DNA of 64,000 nucleotides from Bradyrhizobium macuxiense (GTDB taxonomy: Bacteria; Pseudomonadota; Alphaproteobacteria; Rhizobiales; Xanthobacteraceae), in the NCBI RefSeq assembly GCF_007993935.1, contig NZ_VITY01000004.1, positions 452,666 to 516,665 on the forward strand. Reading direction: 5' to 3'. Positions 18,545 to 25,272 of the stretch are shown piece after piece. The notes under the pieces are model-generated. The model was not told where the DNA came from, did not search any database, and worked only from the letters and a program-made list of their open reading frames with translations. Both the position numbers and the translations under genes were made by a program. The stretch's first letter is position 1. Each line of letters starts with the position of its first letter.

Positions 18545-18970
18545 ATGGGCCATATCGATCCGACCAAGGACGTGTTCGCGCAGTTCCGGGACGACAATCG
18601 GCCGGGCCCGATCCACATGCTCAATCTGGTGCGCTTGCGCGAATCGGCAGCCTATCCCGACGGCCGCAAGGCCACGGGCGCGGAAGCCTATGCCGCTTAC
18701 GGCCGCGAGAGCGGCCCCGTGTTCGAGCGGCTCGGCGGCCGCATCGTCTGGCAGGGCCGCTTCGAGCTGATGCTGATCGGTCCGCAAGAGGAACGCTGGG
18801 ACCACTGCTTCATCGCCGAATATCCAAGCGTCGCCGCCTTCGTCGAGATGATCCGCGATCCCGTCTATCGCGAGGCGGTCAAGCACCGTCAGGCCGCGGT
18901 GGAGGATTCACGCCTGATCCGCCATGCGGTGCTGCCGGTCGGGAAGAATTTCGGCGAGATTCCGAAGTAA
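18545..18970 (+). CDS. DUF1330 family protein
   Basis: A 141-residue protein of the DUF1330 dimeric alpha/beta-barrel group, related to EthD/antibiotic monooxygenase-like folds; no reaction is established. Visible hallmarks are MLNLVRLRESA near the start, GRIVWQGRFELMLIGPQEERWD in the middle and EYPSVAAFVEMIRDPVYREA towards the end. The start ATG 18545 follows AGCACCGCAT with a weak ribosome site. It is a single gene, divergent from the PBP gene. Confidence 0.82.
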   Translation: MGHIDPTKDVFAQFRDDNRPGPIHMLNLVRLRESAAYPDGRKATGAEAYAAYGRESGPVFERLGGRIVWQGRFELMLIGPQEERWDHCFIAEYPSVAAFVEMIRDPVYREAVKHRQAAVEDSRLIRHAVLPVGKNFGEIPK

Positions 18971-18999
18971 GCGTCCAACGCCGCGCGCATTCACTATCC

Positions 19000-19103
19000 C
19001 CGTCACTCTGAGGAGCGCGAAGCGCGTCTCAAAGGGTGCGCGGCCCCGCTGGTGGCCGTCGACCCTTCGAGACGGCCGCGTTGCGGCCTCCTCAGGGTGA
19101 CGG
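19000..19103. repeat. Dispersed palindrome, CGTCA(C/T)(C/T)CTGAGGAGC type
   Basis: CGTCACTCTGAGGAGC on the left mirrors GCCTCCTCAGGGTGACG on the right, with a middle containing CCCTTCGAGACGG. Related copies are at 27877-28013 and 50053-50162. It fills part of the 341-bp gap after the DUF1330 gene. Confidence 0.82.
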
Positions 19104-19121
19104 AGTGCACCGCTCTATCCC

Positions 19122-19207
19122 CGTCATTGCGAGGAGCGATAGCGACGAAGCAATCCATCGCTCCGCAAGTGGAGGAATGGATTGCTTCGCTTCGCTCGCA
19201 ATGACGG
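19122..19207. repeat. Dispersed palindrome, CGTCATTGCGAGGAGCG type
   Basis: CGTCATTGCGAGGAGCGATA and GCGACGAAGCAATCCAT are mirrored by ATGGATTGCTTCGCTTCGC and TCGCAATGACG. It sits 18 bases after the preceding palindrome, so two unrelated repeat families share this gap. Confidence 0.82.
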
Positions 19208-19311
19208 CGACGCGAGGTGTCGCAACGCAGAGCGACGGTGACACGGCGCGGTCCGCAGAAACAAATCGGCGGCCCGGAGGCCGCCGATTGCATGTCAAAC
19301 CTGCACGAACA

Positions 19312-20538
19312 CTAACCCGCCGGGCCGGCGTCCTCGAGGATCGGGCCGAACAGCTCCCAGCGCTCGCCATTGAAGCGCATCATCTGCAGCTGCTTGTTGA
19401 CGCGATAGTCGTTCGGCGTGGTGTTGCCCTTGATGCCGGGCAGCGTCATGTCGAGGTCGACGTTCTTCAGATTGGTGGCCTGCTTCAGCACGTTCTCGCG
19501 GGTCAGCTCGTCGCCGCACTGCTTCAGCACATGCACCATCAGCTGGGCGGTGGAGTAGCCATAGGTGTTGAAGTTCGAGTTCTTGTCGCCGTCCGGATAG
19601 TATTTGGCCATGAAGTCGAAATAGCGCTTCATGCCCGGATCGTCCTTCCACTGCGGATCGGCGGGATCCTTGCCGTAGTTGGTCGAGATCAGGCCCTTGG
19701 AGGCTTCGAGGCCCGCCGGCTGCAGCACCGCCCCGACCGAGGTGGCGTTGATGTCGACGATGTGGACCGGGTGCCAGCCGAGCTCGGCGATCTTCTTGAT
19801 CGCCTGCGCGGCCTGCTTCGGCGTCGAGGCCGAGAAGAACAGGTCGGCGCCCGCATCCTTGATCTTGATCACCTGGGAATCGATGGTCGGGTCGGAGACC
19901 TCATAGGAGGCTTCGGCCACGATCATCTTGGCGGCCTTGTCGCCGAGGCCGGCCTTGATGCCGTTCAGGTAGTCTTTGCCGAGGTCGTCGTTCTGATAGA
20001 GGATGCCGATCTTGGCGTTCGGATGCTCCTTCAGGATGTACTGGCCGTAGATGCGGCCTTCGACGAAGTAGTTCGGGTTGAAGCCGAGCGTCCAGGGGAA
20101 GTTCTTCGGGTCGGTGAACTTCGAGGCGCCGGTGGCCGCGAACAGCTGCGGCACCTTCTTGGCGTTGAGATATTTCTGCACCGCGGCGTTCGACGGCGTG
20201 CCGACGATCTGGAAGGTCAAGAGCACTTCGTCGCTCTCGACGAGCTTGCGCACCTGCTCGACCGCCTTCGGCGGCGAATAGGCGTCGTCATACTGGATCA
20301 GATTGATCTTGCGGCCGTTGATGCCGCCCTGATCGTTGATCATCTTGAAATAGGCCGCCTGGGTCTTGCCGATCGAGGCGTAGGCGGAGGCCGGTCCGGA
20401 GAAGGGGACGGTCTGGCCGATCTTGATCTCGGTATCGCTCGCGCCGGGATCGTATTTCTTCTGCGCGGAGGCCGACGTTGCAGACAGCGCGATCGCGAGC
20501 GCCGTTCCCGTGACCAGGTGGAAAATCCCGTTCCTCAT
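19312..20538 (-). CDS. Branched-chain-amino-acid-type ABC substrate-binding protein, copy A
   Basis: A 408-residue periplasmic binding protein of the LivK/type-1 fold. The start ATG 20538 is preceded by GGGAAACAGC and opens a clean signal peptide (MRNGIFHLVTGTALAIALSA, cleavage near SASA-QKK). The mature part begins with DTEIKIGQTVPFSGPAS, a binding-protein hallmark. No permease or ATPase gene is nearby, so it must use a system encoded elsewhere. It is closely similar along its length to the next gene, from which it is separated by a repeat. The ligand is unknown and may be an aromatic or branched acid. Confidence 0.88.
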   Translation of the reverse strand: MRNGIFHLVTGTALAIALSATSASAQKKYDPGASDTEIKIGQTVPFSGPASAYASIGKTQAAYFKMINDQGGINGRKINLIQYDDAYSPPKAVEQVRKLVESDEVLLTFQIVGTPSNAAVQKYLNAKKVPQLFAATGASKFTDPKNFPWTLGFNPNYFVEGRIYGQYILKEHPNAKIGILYQNDDLGKDYLNGIKAGLGDKAAKMIVAEASYEVSDPTIDSQVIKIKDAGADLFFSASTPKQAAQAIKKIAELGWHPVHIVDINATSVGAVLQPAGLEASKGLISTNYGKDPADPQWKDDPGMKRYFDFMAKYYPDGDKNSNFNTYGYSTAQLMVHVLKQCGDELTRENVLKQATNLKNVDLDMTLPGIKGNTTPNDYRVNKQLQMMRFNGERWELFGPILEDAGPAG

Positions 20539-20744
20539 AATGCTGTTTCCCTCACGTGACTGATGTTGGCCGATGATCTTGTCCGCGGGTTCAAGGTCCG
20601 CGGTCGCCATCGCTGGGCCGGGATACTGGCGGAACGCTTGCTGCGACGCAAGACGACCAATGCCGAAAAGGTGAGCGATTTCAGTCAACGAAAGTAGGGG
20701 GCGGCGCAAAAAGAAGGGCGTAGCGGGGGAGCTGCACACTCAGC

Positions 20745-20866
20745 GTCGTCCCTGCGAAAGCAGGGACCCATAACCACACATGGTTATTGTTGGCGGACGC
20801 CGAAATGACGAGTCCCGTTCACAATTCCCGCCGCAGAGTATGGGTCCCTGCTTTCGCAGGGACGAC
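20745..20866. repeat. Dispersed palindrome, GTCGTCCCTGCGAAAGCAGGG type
   Basis: The left arm GTCGTCCCTGCGAAAGCAGG with GACCCATAACCAC is mirrored by TATGGGTCCCTGC and TTTCGCAGGGACGAC; each arm is also a small hairpin. Further copies lie at 55865-55987 and 58832-58954, with CCGGG variants at 34325 and 51643. It lies upstream of copy A and downstream of copy B of the binding proteins. Confidence 0.85.
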
Positions 20867-20892
20867 ACGTGGCAAGAGCTGCGCCGTTTGAC

Positions 20893-22113
20893 CTAGCCCG
20901 CCGGGCCGGTGTCCTCGATGATCGGGCCGAACAGCTCCCAGCGCTCGCCGTTGAACTTCATCATCTGCATCTGCTTGTTGATGCGATAATCGTTCGGTCC
21001 GGTGGTGATCGACATGCCCGGCAGCGCGAGTGACGGCACGAACTTCTTCAGGCTGGTCACCTGCTTCATCAGGTTCTCGCGGGTGAGGTCGTCGCCGCAC
21101 TGCTTGAGCACCTGGATCAAGAGCTCGGCCGTCGAATAGCCGTAGGTGTTGACGGTGTTGAGCTTGTCGCCTTCCGGATAATACTTGTCCATGAAGGCGA
21201 AATAGGCCTTCACGCCGGGATCGTCCTTCCACTGCGGATCGGCGGGGTCCTTGCCGTAATTGGTCGAGATGATGCCCTTGGAGATGTCGAGGCCGGCCGG
21301 CTTCAAGGTCGCCGACACCGGGCTTGCATTGATGTCGAGGATGTGGACCGGGTGCCAGTCGAGATCCGCGACCTTGCGGATTGCCTGCGCCGCGAATTTC
21401 GGCGTCGACGCGTCGTAGAGCAGGTCGACGCCGGCGGCCTTCAGCTTGACGATCTGGGAATCGACGGTCGGATCGGTGAGCTCGTAGGACACTTCCGCGA
21501 CGATCATGCTCGCGGCCTTGTCGCCGAGCCCGCTCTTCAGGCCGGTGATGTAGTCGCGGCCGAGATCGTCGTTCTGGTAGAAGATGCCGATCTTGGCGTT
21601 CGGGTGGTTCGCCAGGATGTATTTGGCGTAGATGCGCCCTTCGGACTGGTAGTTCGGGTTGAACGCGATCGTCCACGGCGCGTTCTGCGGATCGGAGAAG
21701 CGCGAGGCGCCGGTGGAGGCGAGCAGCTGCGGTACCTTCTTGGCATTCAGATATTTCTGCACGGCGGCATTTGACGGCGTGCCGATGATCTGGAACGTGA
21801 ACAGCACCTCGTCGCCCTCGACGAGCTTGCGCACCTGCTCGACCGCCTTCGGCGGCGAATAGGCGTCGTCATACTGGATCAGGTTCAGCTTGCGGCCGTT
21901 GATGCCGCCCTGGTCGTTGATCATCTTGAGGTAGGCCGCCTGGGTCTTGCCGATGCCGGCATAGGCGGATGCGGGGCCCGAGAACGGCACGGTCTGGCCG
22001 ATCTTGATCTCGGTGTCGGTGGCGCCGATGTCGTATTTCTTCTGCGCGGCGGCCGATGTAACCGACAACGCGATGGCAAGCGCTGTCGCAGCGAGCAATT
22101 GCACGCTCCTCAT
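20893..22113 (-). CDS. Branched-chain-amino-acid-type ABC substrate-binding protein, copy B
   Basis: A 406-residue paralogue of the downstream binding protein. ATG 22113 has GGGAGG about 8 bases upstream and starts a signal peptide (MRSVQLLAATALAIALSVTS, cleavage near AAA-QKK). Long shared blocks such as SPPKAVEQVRKLVE, NAAVQKYLNAKKVPQL and ISTNYGKDPADPQWKDDPG show tandem duplication. Differences cluster in stretches likely to line the ligand cleft or surface. No transporter partners are adjacent. Divergence without loss suggests two related ligands. Confidence 0.88.
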   Translation of the reverse strand: MRSVQLLAATALAIALSVTSAAAQKKYDIGATDTEIKIGQTVPFSGPASAYAGIGKTQAAYLKMINDQGGINGRKLNLIQYDDAYSPPKAVEQVRKLVEGDEVLFTFQIIGTPSNAAVQKYLNAKKVPQLLASTGASRFSDPQNAPWTIAFNPNYQSEGRIYAKYILANHPNAKIGIFYQNDDLGRDYITGLKSGLGDKAASMIVAEVSYELTDPTVDSQIVKLKAAGVDLLYDASTPKFAAQAIRKVADLDWHPVHILDINASPVSATLKPAGLDISKGIISTNYGKDPADPQWKDDPGVKAYFAFMDKYYPEGDKLNTVNTYGYSTAELLIQVLKQCGDDLTRENLMKQVTSLKKFVPSLALPGMSITTGPNDYRINKQMQMMKFNGERWELFGPIIEDTGPAG

Positions 22114-22245
22114 GTCCGTGACCTCCCATGTTGCCGGTGATCTTGTCCGCAAGCGGTGGGCCAGCGGATGTCACCGTTGTCAGGGATGATGGAGGAACGC
22201 CCTGAGCATTGCAAGGCAGGGCGCCCTGCGCGCGATGTCGCGTTC

Positions 22246-22294
22246 GAGCATGATCCGGAAAAGTGTGAAGCGGTTTTCCGAGCGGATCATGCTC
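22246..22294. repeat. Dispersed palindrome, CATGATCCGGAAAA type (second copy)
   Basis: GAGCATGATCCG and CGGATCATGCTC are perfect 12-bp arms around an inner GAAAA/TTTTC pair. It is the same family as 2575-2621. It lies downstream of the DUF1304 gene and upstream of binding protein copy B. Confidence 0.85.
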
Positions 22295-22319
22295 AGAAAA
22301 CCAAAAGCGCGTCCGCGCT

Positions 22320-22682
22320 TTAGGCAAGCCAGAGCAGGATCAGTGCCAGCGCAGCCGGTGCCGCCTGCACATAAAGGATGCGGCGGCCGACGGTGGCGGC
22401 GCCATAGGCGCCGGCGACGATCACGCAGAGCAGGAAGAATGTCTTGATCTGGAACGCGAAGGCGGCGTTGCCCTGCACGAGGCCCCAGATCAGTCCGGCG
22501 GCGAGGAAGCCATTGTAGAGCCCCTGATTGGCGGCGAGCACCGCCGAGTCGGTTGCCTTCTCGATCGAGTTGCGGAAGGTCTTCAACCCGAGCGGTTTGG
22601 TCCAAAGGAACATCTCGAGCACAAGGAAATAGACGTGCAGCGCGGCCACCACCGCGACCAGAAAATTGGCAAGCACAAGCAT
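22320..22682 (-). CDS. DUF1304 small membrane protein
   Basis: A 120-residue protein with four hydrophobic helices, of the DUF1304 family (putative inner-membrane proteins of unknown role). The pattern VAALHVYFLVLEMFLW early and ANQGLYNGFLAAGL in the middle is typical. The start ATG 22682 follows GGGGGGACC. It is a single gene; the upstream gap carries another repeat. Confidence 0.82.
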   Translation of the reverse strand: MLVLANFLVAVVAALHVYFLVLEMFLWTKPLGLKTFRNSIEKATDSAVLAANQGLYNGFLAAGLIWGLVQGNAAFAFQIKTFFLLCVIVAGAYGAATVGRRILYVQAAPAALALILLWLA

Positions 22683-22744
22683 ATTCGGTCCCCCCAGAGC
22701 CTCGGTTCTGATTGAATCAGAACCGAAGCTCTAGATTCTTATTT

Positions 22745-22818
22745 TGACGCGTTTCCTTCACGCGAACCGGTGTCCATCCCGCATCTAGTGCGGGACGGGC
22801 TTCGCTCGAAAACGCCCT
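22745..22818. repeat. Dispersed repeat, CGTTT-CTTCACGCGAACCGG type
   Basis: ACGCGTTTCCTTCACGCGAACCGG is followed by a CCCGCA-TCTAG-TGCGGG hairpin and GGCTTCGCTCGAAAACGCC. It resembles a repeat I recall from Rhizobiales intergenic regions. It fills the divergent gap between DUF1304 and ogt. Confidence 0.6.
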
Positions 22819-22893
22819 AACCGGAATTCGGGTGGACGCTAGCACGCGGGCGGTGAATTGTATGCCGAACACGCTGCTTACAGAGTGACGACC

Positions 22894-23418
22894 ATGGCCG
22901 ACCGCAAGACCGCCCAGACCTTCAACCTCGACCGCCTCAAGACCCCGATCGGCACCGCGCTGCTGGTGACCGATGATGACGGCGTGCTGCGCGCGCTCGA
23001 CTGGGACGACTATGAAGGACGCATGCTCGACCTGCTGCGGCTGCATTATGGTGCCGTGACGCTGCGGGACGGAAGCGCCCCGGCCGCGATGCGCAAGGCG
23101 CTCGGCGATTATTTCAACGGCGATCTCGATCGGCTCGCGGATGTCGAATGGCGCGTCGCCGGCACGCCGTTCCAGCAGAAGGTCTGGCACGCGCTGCCGA
23201 AGATTCCTCACGGCACCACCATGAGCTACGGCGCGCTGGCTGTGAGGCTGAAAGTGCCGAACGCGATGCGCGCGGTCGGCCATGCCAACGGCTCCAATCC
23301 GATCAGCGTGGTCGTGCCCTGTCACCGCCTGATCGGCGCCAATGGCTCGCTGGTCAAATACGGCGGGGGCCTCGAGCGCAAGCGCTGGCTGCTGCGCCAC
23401 GAGGGCGTGGAGATTTAG
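22894..23418 (+). CDS. ogt: Methylated-DNA-[protein]-cysteine S-methyltransferase
   Basis: A 174-residue suicide repair enzyme that moves the methyl group from O6-methylguanine in DNA to its own cysteine. The active-site motif PCHRLIG has acceptor Cys143, and the recognition helix region GTTMSYGALA and RAVGHANGSNPI precede it. The N-terminal about 80 residues form the usual ribonuclease-like domain without the AdaA extension, so this is the Ogt type. Start ATG 22894 was preferred over 22858. No Ada-like regulator is nearby. Confidence 0.92.
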   Translation: MADRKTAQTFNLDRLKTPIGTALLVTDDDGVLRALDWDDYEGRMLDLLRLHYGAVTLRDGSAPAAMRKALGDYFNGDLDRLADVEWRVAGTPFQQKVWHALPKIPHGTTMSYGALAVRLKVPNAMRAVGHANGSNPISVVVPCHRLIGANGSLVKYGGGLERKRWLLRHEGVEI

Positions 23419-23439
23419 TGGCGTCTGCCCGTGAGGCGC

Positions 23440-23556
23440 TCAATCGAGATCTTCGCTGGGCATGCTTCGCAGGTCGCGCACGATATAGAGAAATACGATG
23501 AGCGAAGGCACCCATGCGAGGATCGCTCCTACCAGCATCGCATCGACCGTCGTCAT
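23440..23556 (-). CDS. 38-residue single-pass membrane peptide
   Basis: A short gene starting ATG 23556 with GGAGACGTC immediately upstream and ending at the TGA whose complement is at 23440. The product has one hydrophobic helix (MLVGAILAWVPSLIVFLYIV) followed by charged RDLRSMPSEDLD. It lies 33 bases after the stop of the 63-residue gene, so it is the third gene of a small operon. No function is known. Its good ribosome site, codon use and position argue that it is real. Confidence 0.55.
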   Translation of the reverse strand: MTTVDAMLVGAILAWVPSLIVFLYIVRDLRSMPSEDLD

Positions 23557-23589
23557 GACGTCTCCTTTGAGCGTTGTTGGCCGTTGTCG

Positions 23590-23781
23590 TCAGATCAATT
23601 TCTTCGATGGGCCGCAGGTCCTGGCGAAGGGATACAGCCACTTCCAATAGGCCCTGTTGCGCTCCAATTGCCGCTTGTAGATTTCGCGGCACTTCACCGA
23701 ACAAAATTGCTCGAAGTGCCAGCTATGCCGGATCAACCCGAACGGCCGCTTGCATCCCGGATTCCCGCAGCGGCCTGTCAT
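23590..23781 (-). CDS. 63-residue Cys-rich zinc-ribbon-like protein
   Basis: A small basic protein with CGNPGC near the start and FCSVKCREIYKRQ in the middle, so two Cys pairs that could hold one zinc ion, as in MYM/TRASH-like or DNA-gyrase-inhibitor-type zinc ribbons. The region after the second pair is Arg/Trp/Tyr-rich. Its start overlaps the stop of the upstream gene (ATGA), implying coupled translation. It is not identified further; a conserved hypothetical is the honest label. Confidence 0.6.
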   Translation of the reverse strand: MTGRCGNPGCKRPFGLIRHSWHFEQFCSVKCREIYKRQLERNRAYWKWLYPFARTCGPSKKLI

Positions 23782-23942
23782 GACGCGGCCTCGGCATTCG
23801 AACGCGTAAGCCAGCGAATGAAGTTCGCCTGACCTTGGTAGAGGCAGAGGCGTCCGCAGTAGCGTTCACCCGCCGGATTTCGCAAACAGATGATCTTGGG
23901 CTCTTCGCTGTCGCATTGGGCACAGCGCGGTTCCGCACGCAT
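23778..23942 (-). CDS. 54-residue Cys-rich protein
   Basis: A small protein starting MRAEPRCAQCDSEE, with CxxC near residues 7-10 and two further Cys in RYCGRLCLYQG, again a likely single zinc site. ATG 23942 is preceded by GGAGGGAGGTCGCC, a strong ribosome site, and this decides against the longer upstream frame. It is coupled by ATGA to the 63-residue Cys-rich gene, and the two have similar Cys spacing logic, suggesting partners or a duplication. No function is known. Confidence 0.6.
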   Translation of the reverse strand: MRAEPRCAQCDSEEPKIICLRNPAGERYCGRLCLYQGQANFIRWLTRSNAEAAS

Positions 23943-24117
23943 GGCGACCTCCCTCCGAGGAATTGCCATTTGCCATTCAAAATGTCTGACGTGGTCCTTG
24001 CCGCCGGTGAAGAGCGGCGACGCGAAATCTCGCGCCACGGCCGCGCCTGCACAACTTGTCCAGATGTTTGGCGGCATCATCCTTGCGTATACCGGTCCGC
24101 TCATGCCTGATTTGAAC

Positions 24118-24507
24118 TCAATCGCTCGTCGCGGCGTCGCGCTGGCCGAGGGCGGTATCGAGGCATTTGATCAGAACGTCCCCGTCGAAGGGCTTGACCA
24201 GAAAGCAGATCGCTCCTGCTTTCAGGGCTCGGGCGCGATCGTTCTCGACGGAGAAGGCTGTGATGAAAATGAACGGAAGGCGCTGTCCGTTGGCAATCAG
24301 GTGACTCTGCAGGTCGAGCCCGCTCATCGCCGGCATCCTGACATCCGTGATCACACAGGATGTGTCGTTCAGGCGGGGCGAGTGCAGGAATTCCTCGGCC
24401 GACGCGTAGGTCTCGACCGCATAGCCCAGCGACCTGACGAGATTGTGGGTCGCGGTGCGAACCGAGACGTCATCGTCGATGATTGATATCACTGGCGGAT
24501 TGGACAA
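24118..24507 (-). CDS. Single-domain (receiver-only) response regulator
   Basis: A stand-alone CheY/FixJ-type receiver. The acidic pocket is IIDDD, the phospho-acceptor is the Asp in CVITDVRMPAMSG, and the conserved Thr and Lys are in FITAF and FLVKPF. There is no output domain. The likely start is TTG 24507 (product begins MSNPPVISII) with GGAAGA upstream; an in-frame GTG at 24564 would add 19 residues without a ribosome site. It follows the FixJ-type regulator and kinase genes and may be a phosphate sink or relay for that kinase. Confidence 0.82.
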   Translation of the reverse strand: MSNPPVISIIDDDVSVRTATHNLVRSLGYAVETYASAEEFLHSPRLNDTSCVITDVRMPAMSGLDLQSHLIANGQRLPFIFITAFSVENDRARALKAGAICFLVKPFDGDVLIKCLDTALGQRDAATSD

Positions 24508-24592
24508 GGAGGTCTTCCCGGGGACGGTCGGATAGGGCTTGGTTTGTGCGATGATGCGGCGCACAGTGCGTCGCCAATCGGGGCCGGAGAAT

Positions 24593-24605
24593 CATACTTA
24601 GGTTT
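24593..24605. promoter_or_regulatory. 13-bp element CATACTTAGGTTT, site 1
   Basis: This 13-mer overlaps the end of the LuxR-type regulator gene and lies about 85 bases upstream of the receiver-only gene. Its exact reverse complement occurs at 27232-27244 upstream of the kinase. A paired site at both ends of a regulatory cluster suggests a response-regulator binding site. This is an inference. Confidence 0.35.
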
Positions 24606-25272
24606 GCGCCCCGCCGGATGCCCGTCCGATCCCGAGGATCTCGGCCATCCTGACCAGATCGGGCAGCGACTTCGCCGCCATTTTCCGCATGATCTGGCCG
24701 CGGTGGATCTTCACCGTGATCTCGGCCACGCCGATTTCCGCGGCAACCTGCTTGTTCATCAGTCCGGCCGTGACGAGAGTCATCACCTGACGCTCACGCG
24801 GCGTCAGGGTCGCGAAGGCGCCGCGGAGGTTTGCGAGAACCTTGGCCTCATCGCGACGGCTTCTGTCGCGGTCGATCGCTGTCGTAACGGCATCCAGCAT
24901 GTCCTGATCGCGGAATGGCTTGGTCAGGAAGTCGACCGCTCCGGCCTTCATGGCCCTGACCGTCATCGGGATATCGCCATGACCGGTCATGAAGATGATC
25001 GGAATATGAATGCCGGCCTTCGCCAGCTCTGCCTGAAAGTCGAGGCCGCTCAGCCGGGGCAGCCGGATGTCCAGGATCAGGCAGCTCGGGACATCCGCCG
25101 GCTTGTGCTGCAGAAATTCATGGGCCGACCCGAACGTCACGGTTCGCAGGCCGACCGACCGGAAAAGATTGCTCAGCGCGTCCCGCACCGACGCGTCGTC
25201 GTCGATGACGAAGACGATCGGATCCTCGGCGTTGGCTTGAGTGGGAGGCGATGCCGCGCGCCCGGTCACCAT
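24598..25272 (-). CDS. FixJ/NarL-type response regulator with LuxR HTH
   Basis: A 224-residue transcription factor: receiver domain about 17-135 with VIDDD and phospho-acceptor Asp69 (LILDIRLPRLSG), then a LuxR-type helix-turn-helix about 155-220 (LTPRERQVMTLV and KQVAAEIGVAEITVKIHR). Start ATG 25272 overlaps the kinase stop, so kinase and regulator are coupled. The organisation is like FixL-FixJ or NodV-NodW. The kinase has no obvious heme ligand context that I can call, so oxygen sensing is not claimed. Confidence 0.88.
   Translation of the reverse strand: MVTGRAASPPTQANAEDPIVFVIDDDASVRDALSNLFRSVGLRTVTFGSAHEFLQHKPADVPSCLILDIRLPRLSGLDFQAELAKAGIHIPIIFMTGHGDIPMTVRAMKAGAVDFLTKPFRDQDMLDAVTTAIDRDRSRRDEAKVLANLRGAFATLTPRERQVMTLVTAGLMNKQVAAEIGVAEITVKIHRGQIMRKMAAKSLPDLVRMAEILGIGRASGGAQT

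Noticed and set aside
19000..19207. tRNA or small RNA genes in the hairpin-rich gap
   Set aside because: The stems are long direct hairpins of repeat families; no cloverleaf, anticodon arm or CCA end could be built.
20745..20866. Terminal inverted repeats of an insertion sequence
   Set aside because: Only about 60 bases lie between the arms, with no transposase or target duplication; dispersed palindrome fits better.
23778..24104. 108-residue form of the Cys-rich protein
   Set aside because: The strong ribosome site GGAGGGAGG directly precedes the internal ATG 23942, and the upstream extension lacks family-like sequence.
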